Assembly (NCBI GenBank): GCA_021464415.1 | Contig: CM038469.1 | Coordinates: 32,955,883 to 33,019,882 of the forward strand | Reading direction: 5' to 3' | DNA: 64,000 bases | From: Lonicera japonica | Lineage: Eukaryota > Streptophyta > Magnoliopsida > Dipsacales > Caprifoliaceae | Shown: positions 47,308 through 57,665 of the stretch, one piece after another | How positions within the stretch are numbered: position 1 is the first letter of the stretch | How the letters are laid out: each line of letters starts with the position of its first letter | Position numbers and translations under genes: made by a program | Notes under the pieces: generated by a model | Databases searched by the model: none | What the model saw: the letters and a program-made list of their open reading frames with translations, nothing else | What the model was told of the DNA's origin: nothing

Positions 47308-49850
47308 ATGATGAAGAACAATCCAATGACAGCCTCGGGGAGGCAACGAAAAGTAAAGTTTGTTGCTTCTGCTATAGCTAAGGTACATTGTGGGTACAAA
47401 AGGAGAAATGTTGATCCACCAAATGCATCAGAGTCGGGGATTGCTAAACAAAGTCAATCTCTTCAGGTTGAGAGAGAGGAGCTAGCCGAGCTGTCCCCAG
47501 AATTAGAATAAGCGGTTCCATAACTCGACAAAGGTCGCAGCGAATGTCTAAGCACCAGAGGCGGTGTTTCCCCTCCCGAAGATGAGAGAGGTCAAGTTGA
47601 TAAATCGGTACCTATCAATGAAGGTCCAAGCCCAAGTGTTAATCCTAGCAGTGGCGGCAGTGTTCCCTCTGCCGAAGATGATGGAGGTCCAGTTGATAAA
47701 TTGGTACCTACCAATGAAGGTCCAGGCCCAAGTGTTAGTCCTAGCAGTAGCGGCAGTGTTCCCCATGCCGAAGATGATGGAGGTCTAGTTGATAAATCGA
47801 TACCTACCAATAAAGGTCCAGGCCCAAGTGTTAATCCTAGCAGTGGTGGCGATGTTCCCTATGACGAAGATGATGGGGGTCTAGTTGATAAATCGGTACC
47901 TACTAATAAAGGTCTAGGCCTGAGTCATAGTCGTAGCAATGGCGGCTGTGTTCCCTCGGTTGAAGACGGTGGAGGTCCAGTTGATAAATCGGTACTTACT
48001 AGCTTTGAGAGCCACGTGGCGTATGCAATATGGAACCGCTCGAAGGTATTTCATTGCTATAATTGTTTATTATACCTTCATTTTAATTTCTTTATTGACT
48101 ACTATATTAGGTCCCATTATTTATTTTAATGTAGGACCAACGTGAACAATTGAGCATAATTGGCCATTGGAAAAAGCTAAAGGAATGGAAATTGTCGAAC
48201 AAGGTAGAGGGTGTACAAATGCATGTTAAAGCCTCTGGATTATACAATTTGGTTGAGTACTCGTACCGCTATATTGATTACGTTGCCGTATCGGCCTTCT
48301 TAGAGCGATGGCATCCAGAGACGAATACTTTTCACTTGCCATTTGGGAAAATAACAATAACTTTGGATGATATACGACATATCCTAGAGGTTTGGGTCGA
48401 GGGAAAACCTTTATATGATAAGGACGGAGGAAGAGAGATAGAACCGAAATTGGCAATTACATTGGTGAAAGATTTGTTGGGTAGTCGTGATCGCGATGTA
48501 AGGAGGGAAACGCCAAAATCTTATTCGGACATGCTTGATTAGGTAAAGCGACACTATATAGGTAGAGCTGCTCAAGAATCAACTCCAGAGGAACTTGATC
48601 AATGTGATTAGGAATTCAGTTTTCCCTGACAAAACAAAGAACAAGGTGTTGATCTATTTCCTTAGTTGTTTGAAGGATTTATTGAGGGTTTCTGAAAATG
48701 GATGGGGTATGGTGATACTTGCACATTTGTATCGTTGGTTAGGTATGGCATCCAAAGCGAATATGATGCAGATTTCTGGTTGCTTGACTCTGCTTGTGGT
48801 ACATTACTTCTTCTTATTTTTATACATTATTTCTTTTTATTTATGCACATTACTTCTTCTTACTTATTTTTATTACGCATTTAGGTTTGGATTGTTGACC
48901 ACTTTTCGGATTATTCACGAGTGGTTTATAATATGGAGTACACGGAGCTTATGCCACGTATGTGCAAGTGGAAGTCACAACAATATAGTGGAGATACACA
49001 CATGGCCGTAATAAGGTTGAGAGAGAAGCTTGATAATTTAACTGAGAAAGATGTAATTCGTATTCAATTAACTATGTTACATATTTTATATTTTTTAATC
49101 GTATAGTTATAATTAATGGTTTGGAATTCTGGTAATAGGCGATATGGGATCATTATAAGGACCACAGAGATGCACATCCCTTGCATGGGTTTCGTACTAT
49201 TGCAGCTTACTGCTATGCTACGACATTGTCGAAGCATATCACCTCGACCGTGTACTTAGGCAGTTTGGTCACGTCCAAACTATTTCGACCATGCCGATGA
49301 TCAAATAAAAAAAGTCAATACCAGAAAATACCATTAAGGGATACAAGGTGGAATATAACCTTAGTGGGTGGCACCAAAAGAATTAGAGGAATCATTTGCT
49401 TAACATCTCGTCTTAGTTTGTACCTGCGCGCTATCCTTGGAAATGTGCTCTTGATTATATGGATTGTTTTTTTAGGATTAGCCATCCATATGTTCAACCC
49501 CCATTGCTGAGAATTATCCCCAGAGGACACGGGATGTGTATGACAAAGAATTGACTAAGTTGGTAAGGACATCCCTTTAATTACTTGTTTTCATTTAAAA
49601 CTTTTAAGATTTCTAATCATCAATGATCATAATTGCCCTATGCAGCAAATAGAGTTGACAAAGCACGAGCATTGCTAGAGAGTGCAATTTTGGATGGCCA
49701 ATCACACGATGTCGTAGAAGCCGTGAAAGAGGCATACAATATTTTTAGGGATGCAAGAAAAACTGAATCAGAGCAAGACAATGTAAAAGAGAATATCCCG
49801 AGTCGGAGACTAAATGAAAGAAGAGACATGACAATGCCCCGATAGAGATG
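47308..49850 (+). pseudogene. Plant mobile domain (PMD, MAIN-like) gene of the 10-kb MULE
   Basis: After an acceptor (TTATTAG), MMKNNPMTASGRQRKVKF begins a basic, then acidic N-terminal region with four to five 32-residue repeats (47590-47990). An intron at 48046-48134 joins NRSK to DQREQL in phase. The next exon is a PMD: WKLSNKVEG, SGLYNLVEY, FLERWHPETNTFHLPFGKIT, TLDDI. Later pieces read FPDKTKNKV, WGMVILAHLYRWLGMASKA, WIVDHFSDYS, HPLHGFRTIAAY, DRVLRQFGHVQTI and HPYVQPP, in the usual PMD order. Stops at 47509, 47521, 48540 and beyond, plus frame changes, show decay. PMD proteins MAIN and MAIL1 act in the plant nucleus in silencing and meristem upkeep. PMDs are also known in MULEs and Ty3-gypsy elements, where their role is uncertain. 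Confidence 0.8.
47590..47990 (+). repeat. 96-bp (32-residue) coding tandem repeat in the PMD gene
   Basis: Four full units and a part. The consensus starts VDKSVPTNKGPGPSVNPS and ends SGGSVPxAEDDGG. All units keep the same frame, and most differences between them are substitutions, so the repeat expanded while the frame was open. The region is acidic, Pro/Ser/Gly-rich and probably disordered. Confidence 0.9.
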
Positions 49851-50237
49851 TAAGTACAACAACAAAAGCCCCACCAGCACGCAGATCCGCTAGAAATGCC
49901 AAAGCGCCACCGCAAAAGAAAAGAAAATAGTTATTTTTGTGTAAATATAGTTGCGTTTGGCTTAATATAGTTATGTTTGGTACTTCTTTTTTGTTAATGT
50001 ATTTGCTTTGGATTTGGTACATTTGTTAAGCTTAATGTGTTTGCTTTGACTTAATGTATTTTTTTGTATTCTTTTTTGTTAATGTATTACACTATCTAAG
50101 TTTCATTTTTGGATAATGAAAAATACTTCCATGCATGTTTTGATCATTTATTTATTGTTAATTTATCTTAATTATTGCAAAAAAGAAGAAGAAGAGTAAT
50201 TTACCTATATTACTGATATTAGAAAAAGAATTTGTCG
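49851..50237. other. 3' flank of the PMD gene
   Basis: Contains TTAATGTATTTGCTTTG-type phrases repeated three times (49995-50100), probably 3' UTR. No other gene seen. Confidence 0.4.
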
Positions 50238-51418
50238 ACCCCTGTGAACACCTCAATCCATGACTCTCGTGTGAACCTAATCAAGCATTCCGCATCAAGT
50301 CTTAAGTCATCATGCATACAGGAGACCATTAGGAAAAGCCTTGTTTTTCGAGCGCGTCAAGAATCTACCACAGCCATGTTGCCACTTCGCTAGCCGACCG
50401 CACGCCCCCCAACCGCACGGTTGGCGCATATCCTAGCCACACGGTTGGCTCATAACCGTACGGTTGGCTTTGAGCCGCATGCTCGAGCCGCACGCCTTAG
50501 CCGCAGCCCTACCTAGCCGTACGGCTGGCTCCTAGCTGCGCGGCTACCCAAGCCGTTTTTCTCCTATAAATAGGACCCTTGGGCTCTCATTTGAGGATGA
50601 ACACTCACTAGTGTTTTTTAGTAAGGTGAAGTTCTGTCAAAATCATTAGAGAGTCTTCTTTTAGAGAATTTCTAGTGAGAAAAAAGGCTAGTGAGAGAAA
50701 GCTTTAGAGAGAGAAAGTTCTAGAGAGAAAAGGAGGCAAGCAAGGCAATCAAGGCAAGGTTCTTATTTCTTCTTCAGGCGCATCAGGTACGTCTTTCTGT
50801 CATTCTACTAATTTCAATACTGCATTTAAATTCATTTTTAATACAGAAAATTAGATAACTTGCAAAGAAGTCCAACTGCTTTCAAAACAAGTTCTTTCTA
50901 AATTTTACAAGAAAACTAAAACCTGTTTTCACACGTTTTCAAAACAAAAATACAAAAAACAATTTCCAAAAGAAAGGAACTACGAGACTCTGATTTCATT
51001 CTACGAATGAATACATAGGCGCTCGCAAAGCTCGAGTCTGATTTCAAAATACTGTTTTAAAACTGAATTTATCTGGAAAGGACTATTCTGAAAACTATTC
51101 GAACTACTTGTAAGATATCTAAAATATGAATTAGATACATGATCCATTAAGAGACTGAAATGGCGAATTGGGTGCCTAACACCTTCCCAATTCGTAATGT
51201 AGTTCCCGAACCCTAACAAAGTAAATTTTCAAAATAAATCTCTGGTTTCAAACGTATGAAATATAATTCGTTTTTGAATTGTCCTTCGTACGATCTTTTG
51301 TTTGTTTTCTTGTAAAACAAACTGGCAACTCTATAAAACACGTTTTCCTTCAAATAAAGAAAAAACCGAGAACGGGGACTCTTCCTCTCGGGTCGCGGGT
51401 CCGGATTCTCATAACCCC
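50238..51418 (+). mobile_element. Solo LTR related to the 25.7-35.1 kb retrotransposon
   Basis: The LTR is 50243-51413 (1,171 bp), flanked by ACCCC on both sides (50238-50242, 51414-51418). It starts TGTGAACACC, the same start as the full element's LTR in its own orientation. The part at 51160-51215 (GGCGAATTGGGTGCCTAACA then CCTTCCCAATTCG) corresponds closely to 25890-25950 read in reverse, and AAACAAACTGGCAACT matches near 25795. It ends GGATTCTCATA, so the last bases have changed from the usual CA. TATAAATAG at 50565 is a likely promoter core. The U3 region holds a GC-rich repeat block. No internal region or partner LTR is present, implying LTR-LTR recombination. Confidence 0.82.
50395..50555 (+). 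repeat. GC-rich short repeats in the solo LTR
   Basis: Variants of GCCGCACGGTTGGC and AGCCGTACGGCTGGC recur about every 20-30 bp. The block is strikingly GC-rich against the AT-rich window and lies just upstream of the TATA box at 50565, so it may be an enhancer-like U3 repeat. Confidence 0.75.
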
Positions 51419-52022
51419 ATGTCTTAAAGTGATAATGCTCGTTGGACATTGGGTGATTATGGGGCAACCAAAAAGCAGATGTCCAGCGAGTAAGGTGTAC
51501 TTTCTCGCTAGACATGGGGTGGGTGAGGTGCACCTAGAATGAATAAAGCCTACTAAAAAATTTACTAAGCTTGACATCTAACGAGTATATTACTCGCTTG
51601 ACATTAGGTGACTATGGACTAATAAAAATACGGATGTCCAGCGAGTAAGGTGTAGTTTCTCGCTAGACATAAGGTGGCTGGGGTGCACCCAGAATGAATA
51701 AAGCCTACTAAAAAATTTACTAAGCTTGACATATAACGAGAATATTACTCGCTTGACATTGGGTAATTATGGGTCAACTAGAAGACGAATATCCAGCGAG
51801 TAAGGTTTACTTTCTCGCTATACATGGGATGGCTGGGGTGCACCTAGAATGAATAAAGCCTACTGAAAAATTTAGTAAGCTTGACATCTAACGAGTATAT
51901 TACTCGCTAAACATTGGGTGACAATGGGGCAACCAGAAGACGGATGTCCAGCGAGTAAGTCTTACTTGCTCACTAGACATAGGGTGGCTGGGGTGCACCT
52001 AGAATGAATAAAGCCTACTAGA
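51419..52022 (+). repeat. 155-bp tandem array between the two MULE genes
   Basis: Four units with a constant 155-bp period; AAGCCTACT marks their ends at 51546, 51701, 51856 and 52011. Each unit contains ACGAGTATATTACTCGCT and CCAGCGAGTAAGGT..ACTTTCTCGCTAGACAT, which are themselves partly self-complementary around CGAGTA. The solo LTR abuts the array start exactly at its target duplication. No coding sense. Confidence 0.93.
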
Positions 52023-52397
52023 GCTTACTTTCTCTTCCGTTATCTGGTGAGTGAGGCTTATATTTTATTTTAAGTGGAAAGTAAATCAAACACACTCACG
52101 ACAATAGTAAATTATGTATCTTTAAAAGTAACTATATTATAAGGACCCTTAACATATTTGGATCAAAGTGTTGTCATTTATACAAAAAAAAAGTATAAAA
52201 TACTTTCTATGCGACAAAAATTTACATATTCGCATCAATAAATACTATATTATAAGGATCCTTCACATACGAGGGTAAAAGTGTTATCATTCATACAAAA
52301 AACGAAAGGTATCAAACACTTTCTATGCGACAAAAAGTTACATATTCGCATAAAAAAAGAACAAAAAGGGTTAGCTAACAATAGACTTGCCAATCAC

Positions 52398-55320
52398 CTA
52401 ATTAACTATGATTGGGAAATCGATTGTTGTAAGAATATGTCTCGGTGCTATTTCAAAAAATTGGTCAATTCTATCCACATAATGATCCATCCAAGTGCTT
52501 ACTTCCTCTGTACAAAGAGCACGCCACTTTGAAGCAACGGGAGGAAGCGGTGCACCATCCTTCAACTGAACTTTAATAAAGTGACAACCATAGACAAATG
52601 CTATAGAAAGCAACCGATGTACATTTCCTTCCGACGGATGCATTGAGTGTTGTAAAAAGGTTAAACATTGTTATTTCGAAAGAAAGACCACTATACAATT
52701 GAATGTCAATGCTATAAGGTAACCCATGTCGGGCATAACCATCCAAAACTTCGGGCCACACGGGGTGCTAAAACACTCAAGTGTATATTTATAATCAATA
52801 TAAAACCATAGGCCCCATACTTTGTCATATTTTCCTTTGAACCTCTCAAGATCATCTATCAACTCTTTTCTAACCAATAACCGCCCACCACTATCGAAAA
52901 ATTGCAAATGTCCTATAATACACCGATACCCGCAATTGTCATCATCATCAACATCTTCTATATTGGTGATGAAAGAAAGCATGAATTCAAGAATGTAAGA
53001 GAGATAATCTTTGAATTCCTTCTTCGTCAATTTATGCGCATACTTCATCTTCTTAGCCTTTGAAACTTATGTTAATTTATCGGGAATAAATGCTACCAAC
53101 TGTTGCTCTTCTTGGAACTTGGCATACTCGAACCCTGATGGATCTCGCTTCGTCGACAACTCATGCTTCCTCTCCTTTCTCTCTTTTTGACTCAACGATT
53201 TTTTGCTACCACGAGGTTTTGGCTCTTTAAGCGATGTGATCATTTTTGTTGCAAGCTTTTTCAATTTTCTCAAAAGCACTTTCTTTTCACCAATTGATTG
53301 ATTAAATAATTTCTTAAACAAAATCATTTTCGGTGCCTCATCAACATCTTTCAAAATACTAGTATTTTGCAATATCGTGAGCTGTCCCCAATGTTGATCA
53401 ACGGCCTCAAGCGAGATAGGGTGATTTTCACGACATACTGTAATAATTCATGCGCGCACGGTAGCCCATAAATAGTACGAAAGACGTGATCACATGCAGA
53501 TGGATCTATACCAATATTAATTAACTTATCATGCTCCTTCGTTATCAAGTCTAATGCAAAATATGAAAGGTTTCCCCTTACGTGTCGGAATAGCATTCCA
53601 TAGTGATTTCCTTTTACATATCCAAGTCTTTTCTCAAACACAGCCTTAATTTCAATAAATTAAAGGCATAACATATTGTCCGTCACCGCGAACACTATAG
53701 TAAAAGATCCTTGGCTTAGCTCAAAATAGTTTTTTAACTTAGAATGTGATCCTTCTACTTGATTTGTAGTGTTATTGCCACGGTGTTTCATATGATTCGT
53801 CCATGCTAGTACAAATGACTCTCTATGTTGGAACCACGTACGTGTAAGGTAATCAACACACTTAGGAAAGTGCTCCCAATCTTTCCTGAATCATTCCCAT
53901 TCTTCAAAGAACTATGTTTATGATGTTTCCTAAGTCATATTACTCTAATCTTGAATGAACTTCTTCTAAACAGGGCCACTCTTAAAAGATGATTTGCAAT
54001 ATTGTTCCACATTTCTTAAAATATGGAATGTACACAGCATGTGTTGGGCTTCGGGGAAAATAATGTGGATAGCTTTAATGACTGCACACTCTCTATCCGT
54101 AATAAACACGCTTAGTTTGTTGTGTGCAGCAAATGACAACTTTAACTTTGAAAGGGTCCATTTGTAATTATCTTCCAATTCTCTATACAAAAAGCAATAC
54201 GCAATTGAGAACGTCCTAGCAGTTGATGTCACTCCCACCTTAGCAAACAATGACACTTTATAGCGATTTGTCTTGTAAGTGCAATTAAGAAACACCACGT
54301 AAGGGAAACATTTGGCTATAAAAATACTTTCAGGATGGCCCCAAAAGAGGTCTAATACCTAATTTGTTATTTCGTCCTTCCTATGCCAATACACATAATG
54401 CTTTTCGACTAAAACCTTCATTAATTGTTGCATGGCTCTTCTTCCTTCCATTTCATGAGTTCTCAAATTGGCCTTTGCATTGTAAATTGTTTTCATTATG
54501 GAGGCGTTCTCCTTGTTACAACGCTTAAGTGCATTTAAAATGTCTTTTGGTTTTATTCCAGTAAGGGTCATGTCCACGATAAATTTCCTCTCTTCTTGGC
54601 TTCATCTTCTGGCATAGGGATGACCAACCAAACTATGAGGAAACTCATGGTTATGAACACCACAGCGCACTTCTAGCCTCCACTTATCTCTATTAATATT
54701 CACACAGCGGAGTGAGAATGGACAGTTGCATTTTTTTTATAACACTTTCTTTCCTCTTTGCAATATTCTTAGTATGAGTTATCCCTCCTCTTTCGCACCC
54801 TAAATATAGCCTTGGAGACCTCCTCACTGCACCACCCTTTTGGTCGAATTTCATAGTTATGATTATAGTTATGATTATAGTTCTTATCCAAACTATAGCA
54901 AGAAGAAAATACCTAGACAAATAAACATTTTACACAATAAATTAAAATAACATATTATATTACTTAAGAAAATCATTTATGGCACTGTAGTCAAGTTATA
55001 AAGTAAACTTACTTCGTTTGTTAGAAAGACTAGAATAACATCAATTTTTATAATTTTATCATTATCCGAATTATGGTCACCAATGGAAATGAGGAGGGGC
55101 AAGTCACCGACGTCGGAATTATGGTCACCAACATCAGCCTTATGTTCACCTCAATAAATTGCATCTAGACACATTATATCCTCTAAAGATCGGTCGTCCC
55201 CACCATCGACACTTACTTCACCACTATTATAAGGCTCTAATTCAAGGCAATCGGGATTCAGAGGTTTTGCTCCAAATTGGCCAAAGTCAATTTCTTCAAG
55301 GCAATATACATCCTGAAATA
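52398..55320 (-). pseudogene. FAR1/MULE transposase with C-terminal OTU domain
   Basis: Minus strand, in order. An acidic first exon (55315-55015; VYCLEEIDFGQFGAKPL..) ends at GTAAGT. A FAR1/WRKY-GCM1-type DNA-binding region follows with YLGCERGG and WRLEVRCGVHNHEFPHSLVG. Then come the GIKPKDIL helix and the transposase core: VFLNCTYKTNRY (family has D where N stands), VFITDRECAV (D kept), HMLCTFHILRNV (C-x2-H kept) and TNQVEGSHSKLK (E kept). A degenerate SWIM-like CDHVFRTIYGLPCAHEL, a basic linker with SGFEY, and an OTU domain follow: DDDDNCGYRCI (nucleophile Cys), MPDMGYLIA, GCHFIKVQLKDGAPLPP (catalytic His region). MULE transposases bind TIRs and cut them in the nucleus; OTU proteins are mostly deubiquitinases. 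Several stops and frame shifts break it. The D-to-N change alone should abolish cutting. Confidence 0.82.
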
Positions 55321-55962
55321 ATGGAATTACTTGAAGATTAGTTTATTAACCAATTATAACTCTTGTAATACCATATTACCAAACAATTTTTTCAGTTAAT
55401 GAACACCCAGAAACAAATTAGTCATGATTGCTACATGTTTGGTGATTATACCTATCATACTCGCTTATCATGAAGCGAGTTACAGGCTATGACTGTCTAC
55501 TAATGTCTAACAAGTGGACATGACAGCAAAATTTTCTTATTTTACTACATTTCCAACGAATGAACTACTATAATTCATTTCATGTCAAGAGACAGTCACC
55601 TTATTTCCAATTAGGTATACTTTATGGTGTTCTCACTATTATTCATGGGTGTAGGGTTTCTTGCTTGCTTCCACAAAGTGTTGCTTTAGTGCTTGATTTT
55701 CTTCAATCAATGGAAGTAAATTTCAATTAAGAAGAGGAGAAGGAAAAAGGAGTCCAGCAATATTGGCGTGGTGGAGCGTTTGGAGGGGAAATCAAATGTG
55801 GGATGGTATTTAATTCCTTTTAAATTTGACAGAGTAATTATAAGTTAATATAATATGTAATTATGAAGGTTAATTTTAATTCTAGGTAAATAACCATTGG
55901 GTAAAAATATAAATGAATGGTGTGCAAATAGACATTTAAAGCATTTTTAATATTGGAGTATT
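55321..55962. other. Leader between the transposase gene and the right TIR
   Basis: No gene beyond the transposase start region. A short copy of the TIR phrase (GTGTGCAAATAGAC, near 55919) lies about 50 bp inside the right TIR and may be a transposase-binding repeat. Confidence 0.45.
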
Positions 55963-55997
55963 ACCAAGTAATTTTTGGTGTGCTAATAGTGACTGCC
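55963..55997 (-). repeat. Right terminal inverted repeat of the 10-kb MULE
   Basis: Read on the minus strand it starts GGCAGTCACTATTAG and ends ATTACTTGGT; 32 of 35 positions match the left TIR. Confidence 0.9.
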
Positions 55998-56079
55998 TAT
56001 GTTAAACCTAAAATTTTTTTGAGTTAAAAGTCTACAAAGATAAAATTGGAAAAATGGTTTCAAAAACTCGAAATGGCTT

Positions 56080-56241
56080 CCTTTTGATATATATATATAT
56101 ATGTTACATATTCATATATATGTATATTTTACGTACACATATTGTATATACATAATATGTAACATATACATATATATGTTACATATACATATATATATAT
56201 ATACATATATATGTTACATATATATATATATACATAAACAT
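56080..56241. repeat. TA-rich simple repeat with ATATGTTACATAT palindromes
   Basis: Mixed (TA)n with four occurrences of TATATGTTACATAT or close variants. A similar (TA)n tract follows the foldback MITE at 56649-56665, so the MITE sits inside simple repeat sequence, as does its relative at 42828. Confidence 0.8.
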
Positions 56242-56647
56242 ACAATGCATTTCAAATAAGGATCACTATTTGAGGACCATTATTACGAACCGACCCATTT
56301 GGCATGCTTCCCGAAATAATTTTTTTATGAAATTTTGTGGGGATATTCTCCATCGTATGTACAACATCTCCACTAAAATTTCTTGAAAAAATCTACCGAA
56401 AAGTGGGTTAACTAAAGAATTAAAAAATATTAGATTTTTTTATATTTATTGCTAGACTAATATTTTTCAATGTTATAGTTAACCCACTTCCCAGTTGATT
56501 TTTTTTGATAAAATTTGGTGTAGATGTTCTACACATGATGAAGAACGTCCCCACCAAATTTCATCAAAAAATTCCAGCAAAAAACATGCCAAATTACCTG
56601 ATCCGAAATAATAGTCCTTAAATAGTGACCCTTACTTGAAAATTTTC
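56242..56647. mobile_element. Double-foldback MITE, copy 2 (diverged)
   Basis: Shares the block order of the element at 42828-43230: GATCACTATTTGAGGACCATTATT at one end facing its complement at the other, TTTGGCATGCTTCCCG, AAATTTTGTGGGGATATTCT facing CATCTCCACTAAAATTT, AGTGGGTTAACTA and a central AAAAATATT pairing. Differences are frequent, so it inserted earlier or has decayed more. It lies about 240 bp beyond the right end of the 10-kb MULE. Confidence 0.8.
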
Positions 56648-56665
56648 ATATATATATATATATAC

Positions 56666-57102
56666 ACATGGTATTGTTCGCGACATGATTAAACAAACTT
56701 TGTCTAATAATTTCACAAATAAAGTATGAATAATTTATGACGTCACTAGACAAGTAAACTATTAAATTTAGTGAGCAAGTCTTTAATATATTTTTTTTTG
56801 CCTGCACTGATATACTACTCTATGTAGTCAATGTTTTGGGTATAGTTTTTTTTCGTTCACTTCATTTATCTTGAGTTTAGAGCAAGTTTAAGCTGATATG
56901 CGCTCCGTACTTGATTCTCACGTGCTTATTAGCAGAGTTGGCTTAGATTTCCCGCCAAAATAACTCACTCCAACAAATGCAAACTAATTAACTAATTACT
57001 TACCACCGCCAAACTATCAACATCAAATCACTTATCTTTCTCTGCGAAACTATCAACATCAACATCACCCCTCGCACTCTCTCTATATCTCTCTCTTCCA
57101 AA
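56666..57102. other. Intergenic, no gene seen
   Basis: AT-rich. AAACTATCAACATCAA occurs twice (57011 and 57047). Possibly the 5' flank of the open frame that follows. Confidence 0.35.
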
Positions 57103-57420
57103 ATGGGTAATAATATTAGAATTCGACTAACACCTGCACAGCGAAAGCAGCAGGAACGACTGAGCACGCCGTCAGAGGTAAGGGTTACTAATCAATCGGT
57201 ACCACCGGTAAGAGTGGTGATCCGTTATTCATCGCTGGAATCAAAAAGTGCCATCATTTATAGTGAGAGGTCTTCCCGAGTGCATGATGCACGTTCTCAT
57301 CAACGTACATCACATGTCAGGAAAAAGAGTCATGAAATCACTCGAAGGATCGGTCGAATAAATCTATTTATCACCATAAATGGAATGTATCTAATCTCTT
57401 TTTCTTTCTCGCTTGCTTGA
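57103..57420 (+). CDS. Unrecognised open frame (105 residues)
   Basis: Starts MGNNIRIRLTPAQRKQQERL after a CT-rich leader (57075-57101). Residues 1-90 are basic, Ser/Arg-rich and look coding in composition; the last 15 are hydrophobic and may be intron read-through. No family was recognised. It lies 2.3 kb upstream of the second MULE transposase and could be an exon of that unit or of an unrelated gene. Confidence 0.3.
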   Translation: MGNNIRIRLTPAQRKQQERLSTPSEVRVTNQSVPPVRVVIRYSSLESKSAIIYSERSSRVHDARSHQRTSHVRKKSHEITRRIGRINLFITINGMYLISFSFSLA

Positions 57421-57512
57421 GTTTTTTGTCTTACTAGGGTAGTTTTGAAACTTAATTAAGTGAATGGGGTACTTTTCATCTTATTGGGGGGAAATAGGGT
57501 AGTCCATAAAAA

Positions 57513-57665
57513 CGCCAGTGGTACTGGCAATTTTAAAGGTAAAAACGTCAATAGCTCCGGCGAGTTTAAAAAAAAATACTCAGCGTAAAATCGCCAATGG
57601 CACTAGCAATTTTACATGTAAAATCGCCAGTCTCAAAAATGATTTTACATGTAAAATCGTTACCC
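57513..57665. repeat. Short inverted and direct repeats with TTTTACATGTAAAA palindromes
   Basis: ATTTTACATGTAAAAT, a perfect 16-bp palindrome, occurs at 57609-57624 and 57642-57657. Around it, variants of AATCGCCA, GGCACTAGCAATTTTA and GCCAGTGGTACTGGCAATTTTA recur on both strands. The order suggests repeated copies of one 25-35 bp block. Confidence 0.8.

Larger units (their letters stand above)
46012..56005. mobile_element. 10-kb Mutator-like element carrying PMD and OTU-transposase genes
   Basis: The element is 46020-55997 (9,978 bp). Its ends are 35-bp inverted repeats starting GGCAGTC (46020-46054 and 55963-55997) that agree at 32 of 35 positions. TATGTTAA lies directly outside each end (46012-46019 and 55998-56005), an 8-bp target duplication close to the usual 9 bp of MULEs. 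CTATTTGCACACCA, part of the left TIR, also recurs inside the right end near 55918-55931. Contents in order: a PMD gene (plus), a solo LTR, a 155-bp tandem array, and a FAR1/MULE transposase with an OTU domain (minus). The genes converge, as mudrA and mudrB do in maize MuDR. Both are damaged, so the copy is probably not autonomous now. Confidence 0.88.
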
